64,000 nucleotides of DNA, taken from Chitinophaga rhizosphaerae. GTDB lineage: Bacteria; Bacteroidota; Bacteroidia; Chitinophagales; Chitinophagaceae. Location: NCBI RefSeq assembly GCF_003958645.1, contig NZ_RXLO01000002.1, forward strand, positions 744,001 through 808,000, written 5' to 3'. Position 1 is the stretch's first letter. Each line of letters begins with the position of its first letter. The notes below the pieces were generated by a model. It ran no database searches and had not been told where the DNA came from. It saw nothing but the letters and a program-made list of their open reading frames with translations. This document shows positions 54,317 to 62,209 of the stretch, piece after piece. The position numbers and the translations under genes were made by a program.

Positions 54317-54956
54317 CCGTTTTAACCCTTTCAAAAGTGTGCATCCATCATGCGTATTCTTTAATTTCCCATATCATCACAGCGATCGGCGGCACATCCC
54401 GTCTTCGATCCCGGACCTCCCGGAGGTCCGTTCGCACGCCTAACCCTGCGAACAGAACGGAGCGCTCCGAAGGAGGGATTCCGGCCCCATTTGCAGATGC
54501 AAACGGGCTGTCTGTGAAACCAATCGCTATGAATACACGCATAGCGCATTATGTTATTCCATTGTCAAATCACGACAAACGAGTGCGATTGCATTCGCTG
54601 CATTTTTACCATAACAGCCCCTCTTCCGGAGGCTCGCCCTCAGCACCCAGCCAGATACTGCGATGCGAACCTCCTTTCAAGGGATCCATTCTCAAAAACG
54701 GAACATAATCGAGTGGCAAAGCATTAAACCACTCCCGGAGTTTCTCCCGCAATACGCAACGAGATGCGCAGGTGCGGGACCTCCCGGCAAAGGATGCCCT
54801 ATCCCGAATTGATGCTTTTATTGATCAGTAAAGCATCTGACTTCGACCGGGGTTTCCCCGCACCGCACAACGAAATGTGCCTGGCGGAACCTTTCGGCAA
54901 AGGATACTTTACCCCACATTCGAAACACTGTCTGCCTTATCCCGGGGGGCAGGCCA
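54317..54956. other. non-coding stretch between the array and the transposase-like gene
   Basis: 640 bases with GC-rich inverted repeats (for example GACCTCCCGGAGGTC near 54415) and an imperfect direct repeat listed separately. No credible gene; the frames at 54337-54708 and 54764-55261 do not resemble proteins. Confidence 0.5.
54755..54921 (+). repeat. imperfect direct repeats beside the transposase-like gene
   Basis: Two copies of about 50 bp, 54755-54811 and 54863-54921. Both contain GCA(CA)ACGAnATGnGC, then GCGGnACCT, then CGGCAAAGGAT. Spacing is 110 bp. They differ from the main array hairpin. Confidence 0.6.
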
Positions 54957-55631
54957 TTAATCGCCTTCCGGTCCGGGAAACTTCCTGTGAGGGGGCTTCG
55001 GCAACAACAATCCTCCCCTGCTACGGATGTACCGCTTTCTTACCCGGCCGGATTCCGGTTGAACCATCCTGGATCCCGGTTGCTGGAAAGCAATTGAAAA
55101 GTCTGTCAGCTCCGGTACAGGAATATCCTCCGGCGGAACCCGATCCCCATAAAACCAGGCACTGGAATATGGATATTCGGTCTGATCGCGGCACAACCCG
55201 GAATGAACCGGCGCCTGATGCATATTTTCCAGCATTTCGCCGGCGGTTGAGAAATTCGTGATTTCCACCCGGATCTTCTGTTTCTCCCAGAATTGGAACA
55301 CACGGTCTGCCAGGTGGCTCCGGTAAAGTTCCAGCGCTCCGGGGTCCGTTGCCCGCAAATCGTACTTGATACGCCGGGCGATGTGCCGCAGCAAAGGTTG
55401 GCGGACATTCGCTTTCTCCCAGGGAGGCCGTTGCTGCCACATGGCATGAAACTCGTCTTCCAGCAACACATAACCATACAGCCAAATCCGCTGCTGGGCC
55501 ACCATGAACGACAGGCCCTCCATTACGAACTGCTTGTATCGATCATCGCGCAACAAAGCATGGTCTTTGTAGCAGCAGGCCGTCACCAACTGGACGCTGC
55601 CTGGTTGTTTTATAGGGTAAACTTTGCTCAT
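54957..55631 (-). CDS. Y1 (IS200/RAYT-type) transposase-like protein with lost catalytic residues
   Basis: 224 residues from the ATG at 55631 (MSKVYPIKQPGSVQLVTACC); a longer start at 55679 is possible. The fold is that of the Bacteroidota REP-associated/IS200-like Y1 family: YKQFVMEGLSFMV, LYGYVLLEDEFHAMW, HIARRIKYDL, RVFQFWEK and the tail PVHSGLCRDQTEYPYSSAWFYGDR. Relatives have H-x-H in the second piece; here it is Glu60-Phe-His62. In the helix before PVHSGL relatives have the catalytic Tyr; here Asn136 stands in its place. The frame has no stops, and both replacements need at least one clean codon change, so it is not just a sequencing slip. It stands beside the hairpin array. Nuclease activity is unlikely; DNA binding may remain. 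Confidence 0.75.
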   Translation of the reverse strand: MSKVYPIKQPGSVQLVTACCYKDHALLRDDRYKQFVMEGLSFMVAQQRIWLYGYVLLEDEFHAMWQQRPPWEKANVRQPLLRHIARRIKYDLRATDPGALELYRSHLADRVFQFWEKQKIRVEITNFSTAGEMLENMHQAPVHSGLCRDQTEYPYSSAWFYGDRVPPEDIPVPELTDFSIAFQQPGSRMVQPESGRVRKRYIRSRGGLLLPKPPHRKFPGPEGD

Positions 55632-56348
55632 AAACAGATTATAAAACCTGGGACCCAACTGGCCGGCAGGTAAAAACACACCGCGTAACCCGGATGCTTC
55701 CCGACTATCGCCACCTACCGCCGGGCAGGCTCGAATGCGCTGTCACACAGCACCAGATGACCATCCCGGCCATATGCCCTGACATAACCGCATCATTTTA
55801 TGTTTCTCAATGCATTTGCTCCTATTCAGGTTACAAGACTCCGGCCCGAACCTGCCAGCCTGCAAAAGTTATCCGGCAAAGCCGCTGGACGTGTGTGCGC
55901 TCCCATATTCCGGCACCAGCTGCGCGGCAAAGCCAAAACGCCCTGCCACACAGCACACTGGTACCTCTTCGGGCTAACTCATCAATAGATGAAAGGCAAA
56001 GCTGACCTGGCTATATGTTTTGACATATATGCATGATTTTTAAGCGCTCAATAAATAACCACTTTGAGTTTGTGGCAAGGCGAACACCGTACCGATACCC
56101 GGTGCGCCTGTAAAATCAGGTGCATCCCGCTGTCGGCAGCAATGGCGCCATCGTTGGCTTTCTGTTCAGGAAACGCTGTATATGTGCAAGTCCGGCACTT
56201 TCCGCCGGGGAGAACGATCATCGGGGCTAACGCGTGATCCGTTCCGTTTCAATCATTTTGACTCCTGCATCATCAATTTGATATTTGGTGTGTCAAACAA
56301 TGCCTGCAATTTAGTCGGAGGAATTGATATATCGATCGTTCATTTTAT
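55632..56348. other. non-coding stretch upstream of the transposase-like gene
   Basis: About 700 bases without a credible gene. It has a second pair of loose direct repeats, each with CGCnCTGnCACACAGCAC (about 55738-55757 and 55940-55958), each followed some 30-60 bases later by a TATATGnnnTGACATA-like piece. The motif CGGCAAAG or GGCAAAGC appears three times (about 55869, 55928, 55993). Confidence 0.5.
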
Positions 56349-58289
56349 TCAGTTTATAGGTATGGTATTAATACCTTCATCCTCCAACATTAACGTATAT
56401 TCGAACGTCGTGTAAGAAGATCCATCACTTCTAACGGTAATAGACCCTTCCATTTTTTCGATGAAATCTTTACAGATGATCAACGCCAAACCCGCTCCCC
56501 TATTACCTTCCCGAGCATACTTGCCCGGCACCTTGTATTCGAAGATGTGATAAATGTCGACATCGGAAATCCCCGAACCGCCATTTGTAACGGAAATGAC
56601 TGCACGCTCTTTTTGCTTCGATGCACGGATGCTCACCGCACTCGCCTTCAGCGAAAATTTGATGGCGTTGTGCAACAAATTCCGGTGCACGAATTGCATC
56701 ATCTCCCGATCCCCTTTCACCTGCATACCCGCCGGGATGGCCATTTCCAGCACCAATCCCTTATCGCGGATATCGGCAGCGTAAAGGTCCAGCACCTCCT
56801 GCCATAACTCTTCCAGCGAATACGGAAGCGGGTTGTACTCGAAACCCGTCAATTGCGAACGTATCCAGCTCAGCACCGTTTCGAAAAGTTGCAGCGTATC
56901 CGCCGCCATGGCGGCAATGGTATTCGCGATCTCCTGGTACTGCGCCGGCCGCAGGTCTTTCTGCCTGAAAAGCTCCGCTACATTGATGATGTGGCTCAAC
57001 GGCAAACGGAAATCATGCGCAAGGATCGTCAACAGTTTATTCTTGAAATCGTCGTGATGATGCAGCAACTGGTTCTTCTCGATCACCATCCGGTTGATCG
57101 TACTGATGCGCTTTTTAATGCGTTTGTTCTCGCTTTGCGCGCGGTACCATGTAAACAGCAACATCGCGGAAAGCGCCAGGCACACTGCGATGAAAATGAA
57201 TACCGTGGCCCGGTTGCGGCTTTCCATCCGGTCGTACGTTTCGGTTTGTTCGCGCAACTGTTTATCCAACCGGTAATTGTTCAGCTCCTGGTCGCGCAGG
57301 AAAGATTCCATGTAATCCTGCTCCTGGCGCGAGCGCAGGTGCTCCTGGTGCGAAGCGATCTCCTCGAGCATATCGGCGTAGTGCAGGGCTTTTACGGGGT
57401 CGGACTTTTTATAGAATTCGTACAACGCGATGACGGGCCTGATCATGAGCTTCTTGTAACCGCCGGCCGCAGCGGCATCCAGCACGCGCTGCCGGTAGCG
57501 GGTAGAATCCGCGAGCTTCGCCCATGCGGCGTATATGACCATCTGCGCGTTCCCGTACAGATCGAGGTAATGCATTTTCTCCGCGCCGGCATGTGCCGTC
57601 AGCATCTGAAGTTCCAGCAAGGCGGAATCGAGTTTGTTCTCACGGACTTTTTCATGCGCGAGGAACAGGCCGGTGTAGGTGATCATGCGATCGTCGTGAT
57701 AACGAATGGCGATGTCGCGCGCTTTATGCAGCGCCCATCGCGCGGAATCTGCCTTGGCGGAATCGGAGGAGAAAACGATGTAATAGTTGGCGAGCATGGT
57801 GGTCCAGATGGAATCCTTCAGCAGCCTGCTGCCTACGCCCATGGCAGATTCCATGTACTGATGCGCCTGGGGCAGGTTGCCTTCGTAATGATAGTAGCCG
57901 CCGATGCAGTAAAGCGCGGTGCAAACGCCGGCGGAATCGCCGAGGGTGCGGTACAGGCTGAGGGCTTCGAGGTAAAGGCGGTGCGCTACGTTGGAGTTGT
58001 TCTGGAAGGTGAAGCAGGCACCGAGGTTGACGGATGCGTCTGCCAGTCCTTTTTGATAATGGATGCGCCGGGAGAGGTCGCGCGCGCGTTCTGCATAAAG
58101 CAGGGAGCTGTCGAGATGGGTGACGAGGTAAATGGCGCTGAGGGTATTGAGCTGATCGTTGTAAGCGGTGCTGTCTTTTGTGCGGTGCAGTTCTGTTTTG
58201 AGGCGTTGGATGAGGGAAGCCTGGGCGAAGGAGCTGAAAGCGGCGAGGCAAAGGCACAAAAGCAGATAGCCGCCCTTCCGGGAGGGCAT
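56349..58289 (-). CDS. sensor histidine kinase with periplasmic TPR domain
   Basis: 646 residues from the ATG at 58289, chosen because it gives a clean signal sequence (MPSRKGGYLLLCLCLAAFSSFAQA); in-frame ATGs at 58328 and 58370 add 13-27 polar residues. The sensor part at about 25-350 is a series of TPR-like helices (LADASVNLGACFTFQNNSNV). One transmembrane helix follows (ATVFIFIAVCLALSAMLLFTW), a coiled coil, then the phosphoacceptor box ILAHDFRLPLSHIINVAELF, an N box (HRNLLHNAIKF) and G boxes (VTNGGSGISDVD, GNRGAGLALIICKDF). No response regulator lies beside it, so it is an orphan. It is divergent from two double-glycine-leader peptides. Confidence 0.92.
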   Translation of the reverse strand: MPSRKGGYLLLCLCLAAFSSFAQASLIQRLKTELHRTKDSTAYNDQLNTLSAIYLVTHLDSSLLYAERARDLSRRIHYQKGLADASVNLGACFTFQNNSNVAHRLYLEALSLYRTLGDSAGVCTALYCIGGYYHYEGNLPQAHQYMESAMGVGSRLLKDSIWTTMLANYYIVFSSDSAKADSARWALHKARDIAIRYHDDRMITYTGLFLAHEKVRENKLDSALLELQMLTAHAGAEKMHYLDLYGNAQMVIYAAWAKLADSTRYRQRVLDAAAAGGYKKLMIRPVIALYEFYKKSDPVKALHYADMLEEIASHQEHLRSRQEQDYMESFLRDQELNNYRLDKQLREQTETYDRMESRNRATVFIFIAVCLALSAMLLFTWYRAQSENKRIKKRISTINRMVIEKNQLLHHHDDFKNKLLTILAHDFRLPLSHIINVAELFRQKDLRPAQYQEIANTIAAMAADTLQLFETVLSWIRSQLTGFEYNPLPYSLEELWQEVLDLYAADIRDKGLVLEMAIPAGMQVKGDREMMQFVHRNLLHNAIKFSLKASAVSIRASKQKERAVISVTNGGSGISDVDIYHIFEYKVPGKYAREGNRGAGLALIICKDFIEKMEGSITVRSDGSSYTTFEYTLMLEDEGINTIPIN

Positions 58290-58676
58290 CAGGGGGTTTG
58301 GGGAGGGAAGCGGGGCGAGGCTGGTCATATTGCTGTGTGTGAACCCGGAGGTGTTTCCGGCCGGTAACATGGCGCTGCTACATATATAATTTACGCAAAA
58401 TCCGGCTATTTCAATATGCCGTTTGCCAACCGGATTTTATGTTAACGGTTTGCAAATGCCCCCTCTGTTCAAAAAATGAACGGATTTTTCAGTTATTCCG
58501 TTGAAAATGAACAGAAATGAACGACCGTCGATCGATTGCTGCTCCGTAATTTACGCCCGTTAACGGAAATGCGTTTCCCCGCGCGATGTTTGCCTGCTGC
58601 CAAAGAAATCATCCGGGAGAAGTACTGCCGATACCTTAAAGACATAACGTGCTTTTTAACCAAACCTCCTATAATC
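58290..58676. other. divergent region between the kinase and the peptide genes
   Basis: Short repeats ATGAACGG, ATGAACAG and ATGAACGA occur near 58475-58527. A TAATTTAC at about 58549 could be a -7 element toward the peptides. Nothing firm beyond this. Confidence 0.35.
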
Positions 58677-58958
58677 ATGGAAAACTTGCAAGTTCAAAAT
58701 TTCGGTTGCCAGGAACTCGACGCAACTACAGCCCAGGAAGTAAACGGGGGCTTCCTTTCCCTCGGCCTTAACAACGTAAACGGTAAAATTACCCTTGGAG
58801 CACAACTTGACACCAACGCATTACTGGGCAGCCTTCCCGGCCTTCCCGGCACTGGCGGCGGCCTGCCTGGCCTCGGTGGCCTGGGCGACCTCCTGTCTCC
58901 CGTGACCAACCTGCTGAACAGCCTCCTCGGCGGCCTCGGCGGCGGTCTGCTGCGCTAG
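58677..58958 (+). CDS. double-glycine-leader peptide precursor, Gly/Leu-rich core (1)
   Basis: 93 residues. The leader MENLQVQNFGCQELDATTAQ then EVNGG ends in Gly24-Gly25, the site used by C39-type peptidase exporters for bacteriocins and pheromones. The predicted core of 68 residues is rich in Gly and Leu (LLGSLPGLPGTGGGLPGLGG) and ends VTNLLNSLLGGLGGGLLR. The next gene has the same leader layout and the same core end, so the two are paralogs. No exporter is in the window. Antimicrobial, signalling or surface roles are all open. Confidence 0.7.
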   Translation: MENLQVQNFGCQELDATTAQEVNGGFLSLGLNNVNGKITLGAQLDTNALLGSLPGLPGTGGGLPGLGGLGDLLSPVTNLLNSLLGGLGGGLLR

Positions 58959-58974
58959 TCGTACCTGAACCCTG

Positions 58975-59009
58975 GTGGCGCCCGCGGTACTGGGCGCCAC
59001 TATTCTTTT
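58975..59009 (+). terminator. terminator or attenuator between the two peptide genes
   Basis: GTGGCGCCC and GGGCGCCAC form a perfect 9-bp stem with an 8-base loop; TATTCTTTTT follows. It may set the ratio of the two peptides if they share a promoter. Confidence 0.75.
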
Positions 59010-59028
59010 TAACCATAAACCTGAACAC

Positions 59029-59253
59029 ATGGAAAACTTCAAACTCGAAGAACTGGGCTGCGAAGAACTGACCCAAATCGAAGCCGTAGACACACAAGGC
59101 GGCCTGCTGGACCTTAGCGGCCTGCTCGACGGCCTGCTCGGCGGCATCCTCGGCGGCGGCGAAGGCAACCCCGTAGGCGGTCTCCTTTCCACCGTTACCA
59201 ACCTCCTCAACAGCCTCCTCGGTGGCCTCGGCGGGATCGTAAGACCCCTCTAA
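59029..59253 (+). CDS. double-glycine-leader peptide precursor, Gly/Leu-rich core (2)
   Basis: 74 residues. Leader MENFKLEELGCEELTQIEAV then DTQGG, again with Gly24-Gly25 and the shared Cys11-x-Glu-Leu. The core is 49 residues, LLDLSGLLDGLLGGILGGG at its start and VTNLLNSLLGGLGGIVRPL at its end, a near copy of the end of peptide 1. A strong terminator follows at 59294-59330. Confidence 0.7.
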   Translation: MENFKLEELGCEELTQIEAVDTQGGLLDLSGLLDGLLGGILGGGEGNPVGGLLSTVTNLLNSLLGGLGGIVRPL

Positions 59254-59293
59254 TGCTCCGGCGGAGGACCACACACTCCTCCCAGGCATCTCA

Positions 59294-59330
59294 AGCGGCT
59301 GCCGCTCCCATGCGCAGCCGCTCTTTTTTT
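59294..59330 (+). terminator. terminator after the second peptide gene
   Basis: AGCGGCTGC and GCAGCCGCT form a 9-bp stem, loop of 11 bases, then seven T. Confidence 0.88.
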
Positions 59331-59468
59331 CCCCACCCCGGCGAACGGCTTCTTCCCTCCAACCACCCCGCCGGCCGCAAGCGTCGTTAACCCGCCAGAT
59401 CGGGCCGCTTATCCATCCCCATAAAAATCTTACGGGCCTGTAGCCATCCATCCATTCCCCGAATCCTG

Positions 59469-59476
59469 TATTTTTG
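59469..59476 (+). promoter_or_regulatory. -7 element of xth
   Basis: TATTTTTG, 16 bases before the start codon at 59493. No -33 TTG is visible. Confidence 0.4.
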
Positions 59477-59492
59477 CCGCAAACATTATTAC

Positions 59493-60263
59493 ATGAGGAT
59501 CGTCACTTATAACGTCAACGGCCTGCGTTCGGCCATGACCAAAGGATTCACCGAATGGCTCAAAACCGACCCGGCAGACGTGATCTGCCTGCAGGAAGTG
59601 AAAGCCCACCGCGATAACGTGGACTACCAGCAGTTCGAACAGCTCGGCTTCCATGATTACTGGCACCCTGCCCAGAAAAAAGGGTACAGCGGCGTGGCCA
59701 TCCTCTCCAAATTCAAACCCGACCACGTACAATACGGGAACGGATATATGCAGAGCGACGCCGAAGGAAGGGTGATCCGCGCCGATTATGGCGACCTCAC
59801 CCTCATCAACGCCTATTTCCCCTCCGGCACCACCGGCGAGGAAAGACAAACCTATAAATACCAGTGGCTCGACGAGTTCTACGAATATCTCCAGCAATTG
59901 CGCAAGGAACGCCCGAACCTGGTGGTAGTGGGCGACTACAACATCGCGCACGAGGCGATCGATATTCACAATCCCGTTTCCAACAAGGATTCTTCCGGAT
60001 TCCTGCCCGAGGAGCGCGCCTGGATGACCAAGCTCCTCAGCAACGGGTTCACAGACAGCTTCCGCGCCATGCACCCCGGGGCCGCCGACCATTACTCCTG
60101 GTGGAGCTTCCGCGCCAACGCACGCGCCAATAACAAGGGCTGGCGTATCGACTACATCACCGTCTCCGATCCCCTCCGCCAACGCATCGAAGACGCGGCG
60201 ATCCGGCCAGACGTGAAGCACAGCGACCATTGCCCCGTTTATCTCAAACTCAAACAAGCATGA
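59493..60263 (+). CDS. xth: exodeoxyribonuclease III
   Basis: 256 residues of the AP-endonuclease/exonuclease III family, acting on abasic sites. Catalytic signatures in order: TYNVNGLRSA, CLQEVKAH, YSGVAILSK, VVGDYNIAHEAIDIHNP, DHYSWWSF, RIDYITVSD and the final SDHCPVYLKL. Length is normal. Its stop overlaps the start of the DUF4286 gene by four bases. Confidence 0.97.
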   Translation: MRIVTYNVNGLRSAMTKGFTEWLKTDPADVICLQEVKAHRDNVDYQQFEQLGFHDYWHPAQKKGYSGVAILSKFKPDHVQYGNGYMQSDAEGRVIRADYGDLTLINAYFPSGTTGEERQTYKYQWLDEFYEYLQQLRKERPNLVVVGDYNIAHEAIDIHNPVSNKDSSGFLPEERAWMTKLLSNGFTDSFRAMHPGAADHYSWWSFRANARANNKGWRIDYITVSDPLRQRIEDAAIRPDVKHSDHCPVYLKLKQA

Positions 60264-60562
60264 TCATATATAACGTCACCACCAAAGTAACGCCCGAAAT
60301 CCACGCCAGCTGGCTGCAATGGATGCGGGAGGAACACATCCCCACCATCATCGGCACCGGCTTTTTCCATGATTACCGCATGTGCCGCCTGCTGGACCAG
60401 GACGATTCCGACGGGCCAACGTATACCGTTCAGTACTTCGCAGACACCCTGGAGAACTATAATACCTATATCCAGGAGCACGCTCCGCGCTTGCGGCAGC
60501 AGGCTTTCGAGCTGTTCGGAGACCAGTTTGTAGCCTTCAGAACGGTGATGCAGGTGGTATGA
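60260..60562 (+). CDS. DUF4286-family small protein
   Basis: 100 residues (MIIYNVTTKVTPEIHASWLQ). The family is seen in YNVTTKVTPEI, WLQWMREEHIPTIIGTGFF and YTVQYFADTLENYNTYIQEH, a ferredoxin-like fold of unknown function. It overlaps xth by ATGA, so it is translated with the exonuclease. Confidence 0.88.
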   Translation: MIIYNVTTKVTPEIHASWLQWMREEHIPTIIGTGFFHDYRMCRLLDQDDSDGPTYTVQYFADTLENYNTYIQEHAPRLRQQAFELFGDQFVAFRTVMQVV

Positions 60563-60786
60563 TCCGCATAACTTATCCACAGGTAATCCACTGTTTTAAA
60601 ATGGGTGGGTATTTGGCACAAAACTTGGCAGGGACGGGCGTTTCAGCGCAAATAGCATTCAAACTCAATGCAGTAGCGCATTTCAGCAGAACAGGCAAAT
60701 CGCCGGCTTTCCGTTTTTGCATATCTCAATCTGCTGTAAACGTTACCTGTAGGGTTTTTCAGCCGGTAAAAAAGTTTTGCTGTAAT

Positions 60787-60816
60787 TTGGTAATCTTGTA
60801 AAAGGCTTTATATTTG
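60787..60816 (+). promoter_or_regulatory. promoter of canonical HU
   Basis: TTG (60787-60789), exactly 19 bases, TATATTTG (60809-60816). Leader about 38 bases. The 220 bases before it hold one DnaA-box-like TTATCCACA (60573-60581), which I do not rely on. Confidence 0.75.
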
Positions 60817-60858
60817 CTCACATCAAACATTTTCTCACTAGTTAAATCTTAACTAACT

Positions 60859-61128
60859 ATGAACAAAGCCGAAGCAGTAGAAGTCATTGCAAAAAACGCC
60901 GGTATTACCAAAACCCAGGCCAACGACGCTCTGGACGCATTCACCAAAGCAGTTACCGATACCCTGAAAAAAGGTGGTAAAGTTACCCTGGTAGGCTTTG
61001 GTACTTTCTCTGTTAGCAAACGCGCTGCACGTAACGGTAGAAACCCCCAGACTGGCCAGATCATCAAGATCAAAGCTAAGAAAGTGGCTAAATTCAAAGC
61101 CGGTAAAGCGCTGTCCGACAAGATCTAA
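60859..61128 (+). CDS. HU-family DNA-binding protein, canonical
   Basis: 89 residues. Starts [20 protein letters not shown] and holds the standard arm [20 protein letters not shown] with RNP-x-TG intact. This is the usual nucleoid HU. It contrasts with the variant at 249-536. It is expressed from its own promoter and ends at a strong terminator. Confidence 0.97.
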   Translation: MNKAEAVEVIAKNAGITKTQANDALDAFTKAVTDTLKKGGKVTLVGFGTFSVSKRAARNGRNPQTGQIIKIKAKKVAKFKAGKALSDKI

Positions 61129-61150
61129 CACTTGGCGACCCAACTTTATT

Positions 61151-61186
61151 AAGCAAGGAACATCAAATGTTTCTTGCTTTTTTTAT
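61151..61186 (+). terminator. terminator after HU
   Basis: AAGCAAGGAACAT and ATGTTTCTTGCTT, a 13-bp stem (one G-T) with a 3-base loop, then a long T-run. Confidence 0.9.
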
Positions 61187-61257
61187 TTTTGCAGCCGGAA
61201 GCCCTCCCGCAGGAGGCAACTTCCCCTTATCATTCATCAATAAAAAATCATTCGACC

Positions 61258-61377
61258 ATGGGTAGAGGTGATATCAAAACCAAGAAAGGCAAGATCTCCA
61301 ACGGATCTTTTGGCAAAAGCCGTCCGGCTAAAACCAAGAAAGCCACTGCTGCTAAAGCCGCCGCTAAGAAAGCTTAA
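61258..61377 (+). CDS. 30S ribosomal protein THX
   Basis: 39 residues, MGRGDIKTKKGKISNGSFGK at the start and a Lys/Ala tail. The GRGDIKTKKGKI opening is diagnostic for the small THX protein of Bacteroidota and Thermus. A -7 element TATTTTTG lies at 61184-61191. A large shared terminator follows at 61392-61447. Confidence 0.95.
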   Translation: MGRGDIKTKKGKISNGSFGKSRPAKTKKATAAKAAAKKA

Positions 61378-61391
61378 TCGCACGCAGACAA

Positions 61392-61447
61392 TAAAAGGGG
61401 ATACCAGGCAACTGCCGCCAAGGCATATGACCGGTATCCCCTTTATT
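61392..61447. terminator. bidirectional terminator between THX and pdxH
   Basis: AAAGGGGATACC pairs with GGTATCCCCTTT, with flanking AATA/TATT extending it and a 27-base loop. Both sides have T-runs on the proper strand. Confidence 0.8.
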
Positions 61448-61462
61448 ATTTTCACCCCCTGA

Positions 61463-62110
61463 TCAGGGCGCCAATCGCTCGATCTTCCAGCTCCCGGCGG
61501 GTTCCAGGGTATACAACAACCTGTCGTGCAGCCGGCTGCTCCGCCCCTGCCAGAACTCCACTTTCTCCGGCACCACCAGGTATCCGCCCCAATGTTCCGG
61601 CCGCTGCGGCGCATGCTGGAGGTATTGCGCTTCCAGGGATTTCACCTTTTCTTCCAGCACTTCCCTCCCCGGTATCACCCGGCTTTGAGGGCTCGCGATC
61701 GCCCCGATCCTGCTGCCAACCGGGCGGGAATCGAAATATTCGTCGCTCACCGCCGGCGCCACCTTCACCACCCGGCCTTCCACCCTCACCTGCCGCTCCA
61801 GCTCCTTCCAGAAGAAAAGCAGCGTGGCCCGGGGGTTCTCCGCCAGCTCCTGCCCCTTCCGGCTTTCATAGTTCGTGAAGAACATAAACCCCTTCCCGTC
61901 GAAGCTTTTCAGCAATACGATCCTCGCAGAAGGTATACCATCCGGCGTACAGGTAGCCAGCGTCATGGCGTTCGGCTCTTCGATCTCCCCCGCCAGCACC
62001 TCCTGCCACCAATGGTCGAACTGCTGCACGGGATGAACAGCTACTTCCCGCTCGTTAAGCGTGGCGCGGCGATAATCCTGCCGCAGGTCTGCTATCTTCT
62101 GATTGATCAT
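61463..62110 (-). CDS. pdxH: pyridoxamine 5'-phosphate oxidase
   Basis: 215 residues; FMN enzyme that makes pyridoxal phosphate. Recognised by [76 protein letters not shown] and the end [20 protein letters not shown], then LAP. Length is normal. A -7 element TAATTTTG is at 62128-62135 on the minus strand. Confidence 0.97.
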   Translation of the reverse strand: MINQKIADLRQDYRRATLNEREVAVHPVQQFDHWWQEVLAGEIEEPNAMTLATCTPDGIPSARIVLLKSFDGKGFMFFTNYESRKGQELAENPRATLLFFWKELERQVRVEGRVVKVAPAVSDEYFDSRPVGSRIGAIASPQSRVIPGREVLEEKVKSLEAQYLQHAPQRPEHWGGYLVVPEKVEFWQGRSSRLHDRLLYTLEPAGSWKIERLAP

Positions 62111-62209
62111 TTTCGGCTTCTTTTTTGCAAAATTACGGGATATTGAACCTTCGGAGACTGACGATTGTCTCTATTACTGGTAATTTCCATCAATCCAAAA
62201 AAACACAAC

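Noticed and set aside
60573..60581. DnaA box TTATCCACA, possible origin
   Set aside because: A single 9-mer match is expected by chance about once in a window of this size. There is no cluster of boxes and no dnaA or other origin gene nearby.
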